DNA of 64,000 nucleotides from an uncultured Christensenella sp. (GTDB lineage: Bacteria > Bacillota > Clostridia > Christensenellales > UBA3700). The notes beneath the pieces are model-generated. The model was not told the origin of the DNA. It ran no database searches and was given only the letters and a program-made list of their open reading frames with translations. A program made the translations under genes and the position numbers. Shown piece by piece: positions 54,440-63,459 of this stretch. The stretch is taken from assembly GCA_910578245.1 (NCBI GenBank), contig CAJTPC010000001.1, positions 1 to 64,000 of the forward strand, read 5' to 3'. Position 1 is the stretch's first letter. Every line of letters begins with the position of its first letter.

Positions 54440-55945
54440 ATGAGATTTTTCAAAACAAAAAAGTCCAAAGTCGTAATGACTTGCTTGGCTGTGATTTTAA
54501 TCGCCAGCATTCTTTGCGTATCTTTGGCAGGCTGTAAGCAAATGTATGGCGAAACGCCTATCGGCGTTTACTTCTTGGGCGACTTCCAAAGTAACGTCGA
54601 CGCCAATACGCTAAATGACATCACTGCGTCCGGCTCAACTATCGTCGGCGTTAAAGACGCGTTGGCAGAAGCCGGTATTGACATTAACGCTAATCCTGCT
54701 GCCGCCGCGGCAGCAATCTATGCCCTTGCCGTTACCAATTACAACAACATTACTCAATCGGGGTATTTAATCGTGACCGATGCAATGGTAAATGCAAGAA
54801 AGGTTTCTACCCTTGCAAATAAAGACGTATCGGTAGGAATCAGAAGCACTTACTCTTTTTTCCAAGGTAAGAAAGGCTCTTTCTCCCAAACGGTATCGGG
54901 CGTTACGCAATTGAACGGCGTTGGAAGCGTAGGCGATCAACTTAAAACCAATTTCGGTTACTGTGAACAAATTTACTCCGGCTCGACTTTCTATGCAAAG
55001 AGAGTGGGCTCTAACGGCGGAGCTCAATTCCCTACCGAGAACGATATAGGAACCGACGTATATAAATACATACTCGGCGCATACAACAAGTCTTTATCTA
55101 AGGTAGTAAAAGGTAACAAATTGGAAATTACTCCTGACAATAAAATAGTAAAAGACCCCGACCTTCCCGAATACGTGCAGACGGCGACCGAATATCCAAG
55201 CGACTCTACTCTTAAAGGCGTAGCGCTTCCTGAATTTAACGAAAACAGATTGGCTTGGCAGCCGCTCAACAGAATCCCGTATAGATATTGGGAAAAAGAT
55301 AAAAACGACAAGATTACGGGAAAAATAATCGAAGATTCGGCTGTAGTAGAAGGTACGAGATACAGCTACGGCAATTATGGCGCAGGTTTTGCTTTCTACG
55401 ATTTCTCAAGACCGCAATATCTTTCCGATGATACGAAAATAACTTATTCCGAAGCTCTTGACCTCTATACTATCGAAGTTAAGGTAAAAAGCGAATACGT
55501 ACAACAAGCGTGCGAATTCGCCGCCGGCGACCTTGTTAAATCCACTAAGGATTACATAAGCCTTAAGAACGCAAAATTCACCGAGCTTTCTTGTAAATAC
55601 GAGGTGTACGGCAACGGACTTATCAAATCTATGCAAAAGAAAGACGTGCTTAACTCCGACGACAACTGTCCTTTGGTCGTTTTGCCGGGCAACTGCAAGA
55701 ATGGCGGAACTACTTCCAATACAGCTACTATTGCATTTAGCTACTCTGACAACGATACCGATGCAGAAAGATTGGTAGCTCTCTACTGGCCTGAACTTGG
55801 CAATACTACGATATTCAAGAATAAAAGAGTGGATACGAATTTGAAGCTCGACCTTTCCGGATACACGACTTTTGATAAGTATGAACCGGTAATCAACACG
55901 AATTTGGTGAACGCATTTACTAATCTATTTGCGACTAAAAAATAG
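54440..55945 (+). CDS. Orphan secreted lipoprotein
   Basis: This 501-residue protein starts with a lipoprotein signal (KVVMTCLAVILIASILCVSLAGC, lipid-bearing C32). The mature part is rich in Y, N, D and S and has no membrane helix. An alanine run (INANPAAAAAAIYALAVTN, about 79-97) and a DNDTDAERLVALYWPELGNTT stretch near 435-455 stand out. I recognise no family. It has its own strong promoter and precedes an N-acetylhexosamine kinase and galE, so it could bind or process glycans outside the cell, but that is only context. Confidence 0.75.
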   Translation: MRFFKTKKSKVVMTCLAVILIASILCVSLAGCKQMYGETPIGVYFLGDFQSNVDANTLNDITASGSTIVGVKDALAEAGIDINANPAAAAAAIYALAVTNYNNITQSGYLIVTDAMVNARKVSTLANKDVSVGIRSTYSFFQGKKGSFSQTVSGVTQLNGVGSVGDQLKTNFGYCEQIYSGSTFYAKRVGSNGGAQFPTENDIGTDVYKYILGAYNKSLSKVVKGNKLEITPDNKIVKDPDLPEYVQTATEYPSDSTLKGVALPEFNENRLAWQPLNRIPYRYWEKDKNDKITGKIIEDSAVVEGTRYSYGNYGAGFAFYDFSRPQYLSDDTKITYSEALDLYTIEVKVKSEYVQQACEFAAGDLVKSTKDYISLKNAKFTELSCKYEVYGNGLIKSMQKKDVLNSDDNCPLVVLPGNCKNGGTTSNTATIAFSYSDNDTDAERLVALYWPELGNTTIFKNKRVDTNLKLDLSGYTTFDKYEPVINTNLVNAFTNLFATKK

Positions 55946-55953
55946 ACGCGCAA

Positions 55954-55991
55954 GCAAAGAGTACACTCGCAAAAACGTGTGTACTCTTTGC
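55954..55991 (+). terminator. Perfect 13-bp hairpin after the lipoprotein gene
   Basis: GCAAAGAGTACAC (55954-55966) pairs perfectly with GTGTACTCTTTGC (55979-55991). No T-run follows directly. It may protect the mRNA 3' end or act with the next hairpin. Confidence 0.6.
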
Positions 55992-56002
55992 GAGATAAAT
56001 AG

Positions 56003-56048
56003 AGATTTTACGTGGCAAAACTGCTCTTGCTCCGTAAAATCTTTATTT
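56003..56048 (+). terminator. Second hairpin after the lipoprotein gene
   Basis: AGATTTTACG (56003-56012) pairs with CGTAAAATCT (56033-56042) and is followed by TTATTTAA. Together with the 13-bp hairpin it probably limits read-through into the kinase gene. Confidence 0.5.
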
Positions 56049-56070
56049 AAGCAATAGGAATTAAGAGAGT

Positions 56071-57162
56071 ATGATAAAAACTGAAATAGCAAAGAAATTC
56101 CAAATAAACGGAGATATAGAAAGTATCGTTCCTTACGGAGAAGGACATATCAACGATACTTTTCTTGTGACTCTCAAAGACTCCCCTACGCAGTATATAT
56201 TGCAAAAACTTAATACTAAAATTTTCAACAATTATATAGGCCTAATGGGAAATATGCAGAAAGTCACGGCAGTAATGCAAGATATTATACGCTCTCAGGG
56301 CGGTGACACGGATAGAGAGTGTATGAAACTTATTCCTACACTAGACAATAAAGCTTACTATGCTATAGGCAATGAATGCTGGAGAATGTCGCTCTTTGTC
56401 AAAGACACAGAGGTCTATCAAGTTATCAACTCCCCTACGGTATTTGAAAACGCCGGCGAAGCCTTTGGAAAATTTATTGCAAGACTTGACGGCTTTGACG
56501 CAGGCTGTCTTTGCGAAGTTATTCCCAACTTCCACAATAGCGTGGATAGATATAACAAGTTTTTGACGGCTGTCGAGCAAAACAAAAGCAACAGAGCTCA
56601 CCTTGTAAAAGACGAAATTGACTTCGTCAAAAAAAGAGCAGATAAACTATCGCTTATTGTAGACGCTCTTGCCAATGGACAAATACCTCTGCGCGTTACA
56701 CACAACGACACAAAGATAAACAACGTGCTGATAGACAAAAATACGGGCAAAGCAATCTGTATAATTGACCTGGATACGATTATGCCGGGATCGCTTTTAT
56801 ACGATTTCGGCGACTCGATAAGATCGGGATGCAATACAGCCCTTGAAGATGAAAAGAATCTCGACCTCGTAGACTTCGATATCAATCTTTATGAAGCGTA
56901 TTGCAAGGGCTTTTTGAGAGGCATAGGTGATAAAATTACCGACAAAGAACTTGAAATGCTACATATCGGCGCTATTATAATTACACTGGAATGCGGAATA
57001 AGATTTTTGACAGACTATCTTGACGGCGACGTATACTTCAAGACGGACTATGCCGACCACAATCTCGTGAGATGCCATACGCAGTTCAAACTTGTTGAGA
57101 AAATGGAAAGTCAAAGCCAAGCAATGCTCAACATTGCAAAAAAATGTAAAAATAATATATAA
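56071..57162 (+). CDS. N-acetylhexosamine 1-kinase-like phosphotransferase
   Basis: This 363-residue aminoglycoside-phosphotransferase-fold kinase resembles NahK, which makes GlcNAc- or GalNAc-1-phosphate in the lacto/galacto-N-biose route. The catalytic block is VTHNDTKINNVL (H211, D213, N218), and the metal-binding ICIIDLDTIMPGSLLYDFGDSIRSG has D233/D235. The N-terminal PYGEGHINDTFLVTL is the ATP loop. It lies 17 bp before galE, which acts on the matching UDP-sugars. Confidence 0.87.
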   Translation: MIKTEIAKKFQINGDIESIVPYGEGHINDTFLVTLKDSPTQYILQKLNTKIFNNYIGLMGNMQKVTAVMQDIIRSQGGDTDRECMKLIPTLDNKAYYAIGNECWRMSLFVKDTEVYQVINSPTVFENAGEAFGKFIARLDGFDAGCLCEVIPNFHNSVDRYNKFLTAVEQNKSNRAHLVKDEIDFVKKRADKLSLIVDALANGQIPLRVTHNDTKINNVLIDKNTGKAICIIDLDTIMPGSLLYDFGDSIRSGCNTALEDEKNLDLVDFDINLYEAYCKGFLRGIGDKITDKELEMLHIGAIIITLECGIRFLTDYLDGDVYFKTDYADHNLVRCHTQFKLVEKMESQSQAMLNIAKKCKNNI

Positions 57163-57179
57163 TATTAATAGGAGATAAT

Positions 57180-58193
57180 ATGAGTATTTTAGTTAGCGGA
57201 GGCGCCGGATATATAGGTAGCCATACAGTTATCGAATTGATTGAAAACGGTTTTGAACCAATAATTGTAGATAATCTTTGCAACAGCAAAAAGATTGCAA
57301 TCGAGAGATTGGAGAAAATCACCAACAGGAAAATCAAGTTCTATCAATACGATTTGTGCGATATTGAAAAACTACGAGAGGTATTCAAGGCAGAAAAAAT
57401 ACAAGCATGTATTCACTTTGCCGGTCTTAAAGCAGTGGGAGAATCATGCCATAAACCGCTTGAGTATTATCAAAACAATCTCATAAGTACTCTTAATCTC
57501 GTTCAAGTAATGAGAGAGGCAGGTTGCAAAAACCTAGTATTCTCCTCATCTGCCACCGTGTACGGTCAACCAAAGAGCGTGCCTATATCGGAGGACTTCC
57601 CTCTTTCTACGACCAATCCTTACGGAACTACAAAGTTATATATAGAAGGTATACTCAAAGATATTTATAAAGCCGACAATTCTTTTAATATTGCCTTGCT
57701 TAGATATTTCAATCCTATCGGGGCGCATAAGAGCGGACTTATAGGCGAAGACCCCAACGGTATCCCCAACAATCTTATGCCCTATATTACGCAAGTGGCT
57801 ATCGGCAAGTTGCAAAAACTCAGCGTTTTCGGCGATGACTACCCCACGCACGACGGTACCGGCGTGAGAGATTATATCCACGTACTCGATTTGGCCCGCG
57901 GTCATATATTGGCGCTTAAAAAACTAATGAGCGGAAGCGGACTTGTAATATATAATCTCGGCACCGGCAAGGGATATAGCGTACTCGATATGGTAAAGGC
58001 CTTTGAAAAAGCCAGCGGTAGAACAGTGCCTTACGTTATTGCGCCCAGAAGATCCGGAGATATTGCCGAGTGCTACGCGTCTACTGCGCTTGCTAAGAAA
58101 GAATTGGGCTTTGAGTGCAAGTATGACTTGAATGACATGTGCGAAGACAGTTGGAGATGGCAAAGCCAAAATCCCAACGGATACGGAGAATAG
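57180..58193 (+). CDS. galE: UDP-glucose 4-epimerase
   Basis: This 337-residue short-chain epimerase interconverts UDP-glucose and UDP-galactose, and often the N-acetyl forms. The NAD loop is GGAGYIGSH (7-15). SSSATVYG and the catalytic Y-x3-K in NPYGTTK follow, and NIALLRYFNPIGAHKSGLIGEDP is characteristic. GGAG lies just before the ATG. It sits between the NahK-like kinase and a dehydratase gene (2-bp gap). Confidence 0.95.
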   Translation: MSILVSGGAGYIGSHTVIELIENGFEPIIVDNLCNSKKIAIERLEKITNRKIKFYQYDLCDIEKLREVFKAEKIQACIHFAGLKAVGESCHKPLEYYQNNLISTLNLVQVMREAGCKNLVFSSSATVYGQPKSVPISEDFPLSTTNPYGTTKLYIEGILKDIYKADNSFNIALLRYFNPIGAHKSGLIGEDPNGIPNNLMPYITQVAIGKLQKLSVFGDDYPTHDGTGVRDYIHVLDLARGHILALKKLMSGSGLVIYNLGTGKGYSVLDMVKAFEKASGRTVPYVIAPRRSGDIAECYASTALAKKELGFECKYDLNDMCEDSWRWQSQNPNGYGE

Positions 58194-58195
58194 AA

Positions 58196-60178
58196 ATGGC
58201 GCGTCCTAAACTAAAGACAAAATCTTTTTCCATTCGTACCCTTAGAGAATGGGGTATATTGGCAATCGACCTTCTAACCGTTACCATATGCTATTTGGGA
58301 GCGGTAGTTCTTTCGCAAGCCGGAGTGCTTTCAAAAAATTATTTTCCTACAAACGTACCGCTTTTGCAGATATTGAGAAGCGCTTTTATTTGTCTGCCAA
58401 TGGTACTTATTATTTTCTTCCTGTCATTTTTGGTATTCAGAGTATTCAAAGTCGTATGGCGATATGCAAGAGGAAGAGATTATCTGCGTATAGTCGGCGC
58501 TTGCGTCGTAGGCACTATACTCTTTGCGCTTTTGGACCAAATAGCCAATCTTATCAAAATCGACTCCCCTAACGGCAACAAGCAAATCATTTATCCCGCG
58601 TATTTTATGTTGGGCTTTTTCTCAACTGCCACTATAGTCATATTCAGAATGATTTACGAGTTTATATACGCAAGACAGAGGGACAAGCTCGAAACCGTAA
58701 AACGTAAGCGTACTATGATTATCGGAGCAGGATATACTGCAAGCGCGATACTCGAAGAGATTTCAAGAGGCGACAGTATATACGATCCTATTTGTATGAT
58801 TGACGATGACCCCGATAAAATCGGTAGAATTATCAACGATATAGAGGTCGTAGACAATACGAAGAATATTAACGTAATAGTTCAGAAATACGCTATAGAC
58901 GTCATTATATTTGCTATCCCCTCTTTGGGCGGCGAAGCGCGTCAACGTATTCTTATAGATTGTAACGCTACTAAATGTCAAGTCAAAGTTTTGCCGTATA
59001 TGAGCGAAATGATTGAGAATGTCAATATTACCAAGCAAATGCGCGATATCAATATCGCAGACCTGCTAGGCCGTCAACAGATTACCTTTGACAACGTCGG
59101 AGTTGCAAGTTATATCTACGACAAAGTCGTAATGGTAACGGGCGGTGGCGGTTCTATAGGCTCGGAGCTTTGCCGTCAAATAGCAAAATATAAGCCAAGA
59201 CGTATAGTAATAGTAGATGTATATGAGAATTGCGCTTATAATATCCAACAGGAAATGCTTCGCAACTACGGTAAAGATTACGACTTGCACGTGGAAATCG
59301 TATCTATCACCGATTACGACAAAATGGACGAGTTGTTTACCGAATTCCGTCCGCAGATTATCTTCCACGCGGCGGCGCACAAGCACGTGCCATTGATGGA
59401 AACAGTACCCGAAGAAGCTGTCAAAAATAATATCTTCGGAACTTATAACGTGGCTCTGCTCGCAGATAAACACAAAGTTCAGAAGTTTATAATGATATCT
59501 ACCGACAAGGCCGTAAATCCAACCAACGTTATGGGCGCGACAAAGCGTTGTTGCGAAGAGATTGTGCAAATGATGGCGCAAAAAGGCTCTGAGACGGAAT
59601 TCGCCGCAGTGAGATTCGGCAACGTTCTCGGAAGCAACGGCTCGGTTATTCCTCTCTTCAAAGAGCAGATAGAAAAAGGCGGTCCCGTTACGGTAACCCA
59701 CCCTGATATTATAAGATACTTTATGACGATTCCTGAGGCTGTCAGCCTAGTGCTCCAAGCCGGTACTTTTGCCCATGGCGGTGAGATATTCGTACTTGAT
59801 ATGGGTAAGCAGGTCAAGATCGTTTCGTTGGCGGAAAACTTGATTAAACTAATGGGATATAAGCCGTATACCGATATAGATATAGTATTTACAGGTCTTC
59901 GCCCAGGCGAAAAACTGTATGAAGAACTGCTAATGGACGAAGAGGGACTTAAAAAGACGGATAATGAAAAGATATTCATTGGTCATCAAGTGCAAATTGA
60001 TATTCCAAACTTTACTGCAGAGCTTGAAAAGATGCGCAAGATATGCTTCACCAACGACAAGTATGCCGTCATAGAACAACTCAAAGTACTTGTGCCTACT
60101 TTCCGCCATGATGCGGCTTATCTTGAAAAAATCACAGAGCAAGCAAAACAATATCAAGCAGAAGTTCAGTCTGACTAA
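58196..60178 (+). CDS. Membrane-bound UDP-GlcNAc 4,6-dehydratase-like protein (PglF/CapD type)
   Basis: This 660-residue protein has about four N-terminal membrane helices (about 18-165), a CoA/NAD-like domain with MIIGAGYTASAILEE, and a C-terminal SDR domain with MVTGGGGSIGSELCRQI. The active-site block is STDKAVNPTNVMGATKR, in which the usual SDR tyrosine is Met, as in PglF-type dehydratases. I start it at ATG 58196, seven bases after GGAG. An in-frame start at 58139 overlaps galE. It could feed the aminotransferase and PglC-like enzyme of the polysaccharide operon. Confidence 0.92.
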   Translation: MARPKLKTKSFSIRTLREWGILAIDLLTVTICYLGAVVLSQAGVLSKNYFPTNVPLLQILRSAFICLPMVLIIFFLSFLVFRVFKVVWRYARGRDYLRIVGACVVGTILFALLDQIANLIKIDSPNGNKQIIYPAYFMLGFFSTATIVIFRMIYEFIYARQRDKLETVKRKRTMIIGAGYTASAILEEISRGDSIYDPICMIDDDPDKIGRIINDIEVVDNTKNINVIVQKYAIDVIIFAIPSLGGEARQRILIDCNATKCQVKVLPYMSEMIENVNITKQMRDINIADLLGRQQITFDNVGVASYIYDKVVMVTGGGGSIGSELCRQIAKYKPRRIVIVDVYENCAYNIQQEMLRNYGKDYDLHVEIVSITDYDKMDELFTEFRPQIIFHAAAHKHVPLMETVPEEAVKNNIFGTYNVALLADKHKVQKFIMISTDKAVNPTNVMGATKRCCEEIVQMMAQKGSETEFAAVRFGNVLGSNGSVIPLFKEQIEKGGPVTVTHPDIIRYFMTIPEAVSLVLQAGTFAHGGEIFVLDMGKQVKIVSLAENLIKLMGYKPYTDIDIVFTGLRPGEKLYEELLMDEEGLKKTDNEKIFIGHQVQIDIPNFTAELEKMRKICFTNDKYAVIEQLKVLVPTFRHDAAYLEKITEQAKQYQAEVQSD

Positions 60179-60202
60179 ATGAATTAGGTCAAATAATATT
60201 AT

Positions 60203-60236
60203 AAAAGAGTGTATGTTTCGTACACTCTTTTTGTTT
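60203..60236 (+). terminator. Rho-independent terminator of the kinase-galE-dehydratase operon
   Basis: AAAGAGTGTA pairs perfectly with TACACTCTTT around TGTTTCG, followed by TTGTTTT. Confidence 0.88.
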
Positions 60237-60422
60237 TGACATTCTTAAATCATCTAATTTATACGCTTCTGAATTGACGATTGCTTTCGCCTTACGCTTG
60301 TCGGAAATCGAATATCGACCTACCTTTGATAACCTCAAGGTTGCCGTATATTCCGCTGACCTTGTCAAAGAATATTGTCAAATGAAATTTTATAATTGGC
60401 GAAAAACAAAACTTAACGGCTA

Positions 60423-60450
60423 TTGAAAAACTCTCAATCTATGATATAAT
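60423..60450 (+). promoter_or_regulatory. SigA-type promoter of the second GH2 gene
   Basis: TTGAAA (60423-60428), a 16-bp spacer and TATAAT (60445-60450), with AAGAGG in front of the start at 60491. Confidence 0.72.
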
Positions 60451-60490
60451 ATATTTAATAGCTTTTACGCTAACGTGATAAGAGGTAATT

Positions 60491-62221
60491 ATGGCTAACA
60501 ACTTGAAGACTCCTTGGTCGAATAAAATTGATACGACTGCGTATCCGCGCCCGCAGATGCAACGTCAAAGTTATCACTCGCTTGACGGCGATTGGCAATA
60601 TAAGATAAGAAAAGGCAATTTGGATTCTGCTGTAGACGGCGACTTTGACGGAATAATTAAAGTTCCTTTTGCGCCCGAAAGTATGCTTTCCGGCGTAGAT
60701 AAATCTCGCTTGACAGACGGCTTTCTCCAGCCTGACGAAGTTCTCATCTACCGCCTTGAATTTGCAAGACATGAAAAAGAAGGATTGGCAATACTACACT
60801 TCGGCGCAGTGGATTATGAGTGCAAGGTATTTCTCAACGGGCATCTCGTAGGCGCTCATATAGGCGGATATACGGCATTTGAAATAGATATAAGCGAGTG
60901 TATGCAAGAGCGCAACGTACTTGACGTTCTGGTAGTAGACCCATCTGACAGTATGCCTATAAGCCGAGGCAAACAAAAAATAAAGCACGGCGGAATATGG
61001 TATACTCCTACATCGGGAATTTGGCAGAGCGTATGGATAGAATACGTTCCGCAGATATATATCAAATCGCTTAAAATCACCCCAGACCTTGATAACTCCT
61101 TAGTAAATATCAAAGTTAACGCCAACGTCCCTAGTGAAGCAAAGATAATTTTGCAAGGAAAAACTTACGCTACGCAAAACGGCGAAGCAGACGTACCTAT
61201 AGAAAATCCGCGCGAGTGGTCACCCAACGACCCGTACCTATATTATTTTGACGTTGTATGCGAAAATGATAAAGTAACAAGTTATTTCGCAATGCGTAAG
61301 TTCTCCATTGGCAAACGCGCAGACGGCAAGCCGTGTTTTATGCTCAATAATAAGCCTTGTTTTATGACGGGCATGCTCGACCAAGGATATTGGTCGGACG
61401 GGCTTTATACCGCGCCTAGCGATGAGGCTTTGATATATGATATTCAACTTGCCAAAGACTGCGGTTTTAATACGCTCCGTAAACATATAAAAATTGAGCC
61501 TATGAGGTGGTATTATCACTGCGACAGATTGGGTATGATAGTATGGCAAGACTTCGTCAACGGCGGAGGCGATTACAACAAGTTGGCGATTCTCCTTCTG
61601 CCAAATATCGGTATAAATATCAAAGACGACAATTACGGCTTTTACGCCCGCAAGGATAAAGTCGGCAAAGAACTGTATTATAAGGAAATGGACGAGATAG
61701 TCAAACAACTTTATAATTGCCCCAGTATTGCCCTATGGACGCCCTTTAACGAAGGCTGGGGACAATTCGACGCGCTAGAAGTATGCGAATATCTAAAGAA
61801 ACTCGACAGCTCAAGACTTATTGACCACGCAAGCGGTTGGAGCGACCAAGGCGGAGATATCCGTAGTATACACAAGTATTTTGTGAAATTCAAAATGCCG
61901 CGCAGAGAAAATCGCCCCGTTGTATTGAGCGAATACGGCGGATACGCATTAAAAGTCGAGGGACATACCTTTGTTGACAAAGCATTCGGATACGCAATGT
62001 ATAAAGACCGAAAATCGCTTGATAAAGCTATTTGCAAACTTTGGAAAAACCAAATCCTTCCTGCAAAAGAACAGGGATTGTGCGCAACGATTTATACGCA
62101 GGTAAGCGACGTGCAGAGCGAAGTCAACGGCATAGTTACTTACGACCGTCAAGTAGTCAAAGTTGACGTAGTTGCGCTTAAAGCGCTTAACGACGAATTA
62201 GTAACTAAGTTTTGCAAATAA
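60491..62221 (+). CDS. GH2 family glycoside hydrolase
   Basis: This 576-residue family 2 enzyme is shorter than LacZ or the beta-mannosidase upstream. The N-terminal jelly roll (SLDGDWQYKIRKGN, VPFAPESMLSG) is followed by an immunoglobulin-like domain and a TIM barrel. The acid/base is E421 in PFNEGWGQ and the nucleophile is E481 in VLSEYGGYA. GFNTLRKHIKIEPMRWYYHCDRLGMIVWQDF is a clear GH2 block. The substrate could be a beta-galactoside, glucuronide or other. No signal peptide is seen. Confidence 0.9.
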   Translation: MANNLKTPWSNKIDTTAYPRPQMQRQSYHSLDGDWQYKIRKGNLDSAVDGDFDGIIKVPFAPESMLSGVDKSRLTDGFLQPDEVLIYRLEFARHEKEGLAILHFGAVDYECKVFLNGHLVGAHIGGYTAFEIDISECMQERNVLDVLVVDPSDSMPISRGKQKIKHGGIWYTPTSGIWQSVWIEYVPQIYIKSLKITPDLDNSLVNIKVNANVPSEAKIILQGKTYATQNGEADVPIENPREWSPNDPYLYYFDVVCENDKVTSYFAMRKFSIGKRADGKPCFMLNNKPCFMTGMLDQGYWSDGLYTAPSDEALIYDIQLAKDCGFNTLRKHIKIEPMRWYYHCDRLGMIVWQDFVNGGGDYNKLAILLLPNIGINIKDDNYGFYARKDKVGKELYYKEMDEIVKQLYNCPSIALWTPFNEGWGQFDALEVCEYLKKLDSSRLIDHASGWSDQGGDIRSIHKYFVKFKMPRRENRPVVLSEYGGYALKVEGHTFVDKAFGYAMYKDRKSLDKAICKLWKNQILPAKEQGLCATIYTQVSDVQSEVNGIVTYDRQVVKVDVVALKALNDELVTKFCK

Positions 62222-62251
62222 ATAATCAATAAATTTACTGATTTAGGTAAA

Positions 62252-62917
62252 TTAGTAACTATTCTTTTCTTCGGCAAACTTTATCTTGCCCTTTACGACC
62301 TTGCCGACGGCAAAAGTAAGAGGCATATAAAATGCCGACATTCTTCCCCACTTGATACTCTCTATCTTGCCGTAAGAATTGATACATACCCCGCTGTCTG
62401 TAAACTTGCAAAGCACGTATCTTCCGGTCGCGCGCGCAAGAGTTCTTGCGCAAGAAATTCTCTCAACGTCAGAGCAAGAAGAGTTCAGACAAAAGATATA
62501 TCTACACCCTTTTAACGCGCCTTGCCAAAGTTGTGGATAACAAATGTCGCTGTCCACGAATACGCATACTTTGCCCCTTGAAGTCATATAAGAGCGCACG
62601 GTAGACGAGCCTAAATAACCCTTCGGCGGATTAATCTCATCGCTCACTCCCATGATATGACCGTTGTCAATGACGCCTACGCTATTGAAAATCTTCTCGC
62701 CTATCTTTGCGCGCATAGCAACGACAATAATGACGCCTTTGTCTTTACTGTACTCTACTATACCCCTTAAGATACTCGTCCTACCGCCCAGTTCGGCAGG
62801 CATATCCACAAGTCCTACAACTTCTCTGGTGAAAAGTAAAATATCATTGGGAGAAATCATCGCGCCGTATTCTTCAACTACTCTATCAAATTCAATGTCG
62901 GAAAAACAAAAAATCAT
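62252..62917 (-). CDS. Nitrilase-fold protein lacking the catalytic cysteine
   Basis: This 221-residue protein looks like a carbon-nitrogen hydrolase. The glutamate region is PNDILLFTREVVGL (E32). GVIIVVAMRAKIGEKIFNSVGVID is a core strand pair, and KVCVFVDSDICYPQLWQGALKGCRYIFC aligns with the nucleophile region. In that alignment the catalytic Cys of the usual ICyDxxFPE is an Asp. The catalytic Lys region reads GVSDEINP, without Lys. It is therefore probably inactive and may be regulatory. The ATG at 62917 is chosen. A TTG at 62941 is possible and neither has a good ribosome site. Confidence 0.7.
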   Translation of the reverse strand: MIFCFSDIEFDRVVEEYGAMISPNDILLFTREVVGLVDMPAELGGRTSILRGIVEYSKDKGVIIVVAMRAKIGEKIFNSVGVIDNGHIMGVSDEINPPKGYLGSSTVRSYMTSRGKVCVFVDSDICYPQLWQGALKGCRYIFCLNSSCSDVERISCARTLARATGRYVLCKFTDSGVCINSYGKIESIKWGRMSAFYMPLTFAVGKVVKGKIKFAEEKNSY

Positions 62918-63016
62918 ACTGCATTTTATGACAACGCGCAATAAATGGTGAACATTAAAACTATTCTTAATTAAATCTTATACGAGATGTGAAATCGCCT
63001 TTGCAAAATGCAATAA

Positions 63017-63322
63017 TTATTTCATGGATTTTAATATAACTATTAATGCGGCCTTTTGTTCTTTTGTAAGCGTCGATATTTTACGCTGAATCTCCAAATC
63101 AATATCGCTTTTATCCGTCATGCCCTCATCTGCAAAAAATTCCGCTAGCGTTATGCCAAACGCATTGCAAATCGCGCGCAAAGTAGAAATCTTCGGCTCT
63201 GCATTTCTCATATATAAGTTGTTTAGCGTAGACTGCGTAAGCATAGCTTCCATAGCTAGGTAATTTATAGACCATCCGCGCTCTATTCTTAATTTGTCAA
63301 TTTTTTCAAGAACTGTCATCAC
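63017..63322 (-). CDS. Xre-family transcriptional regulator
   Basis: This 101-residue protein has an N-terminal Xre helix-turn-helix: IDKLRIERGWSINYLAMEAMLTQSTLNNLYMRNAEPKISTLRAICNAFGITLAEFF (about 7-62). A short helical tail (EIQRKISTLTKEQKAALIVILKSMK) follows. The start is GTG at 63322 or ATG at 63319. AAGGA spacing favours GTG slightly. It is divergent from the operon at 63460 and may control it through the repeated TAACTCATTT sites between them. Confidence 0.88.
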   Translation of the reverse strand: MMTVLEKIDKLRIERGWSINYLAMEAMLTQSTLNNLYMRNAEPKISTLRAICNAFGITLAEFFADEGMTDKSDIDLEIQRKISTLTKEQKAALIVILKSMK

Positions 63323-63342
63323 TAATTAATCCTTTCCCTTTC

Positions 63343-63414
63343 TAACTCATTTTAACACTAAAAAGAGTTAATTAATAATTCAATATAGTTGACCGCTTAA
63401 CTCATTTGTGTTAG
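63343..63414. promoter_or_regulatory. Putative operators between the Xre gene and the divergent operon
   Basis: TAACTCATTT occurs at 63343 and 63398. The second copy is part of a dyad AACTCATTTGTGTT (AACnCAnnTGnGTT) lying between the -35 and -10 boxes of the rightward promoter. A GAGTTAATTAA string lies between the copies. The arrangement fits an Xre repressor. Confidence 0.55.
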
Positions 63415-63417
63415 AAT
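63389..63417 (+). promoter_or_regulatory. SigA-type promoter of the rightward terminal operon
   Basis: TTGACC (63389-63394), a 17-bp spacer and TAGAAT (63412-63417), about 43 bp before the start at 63460. Confidence 0.75.
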
Positions 63418-63459
63418 AATGATAAGAAATAAATTCCTACTTTGGAAAAGGAGAACAAA

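Noticed and set aside
59066..59701. Minus-strand open frame of 211 codons
   Set aside because: It is antisense to the conserved SDR domain of the dehydratase gene.
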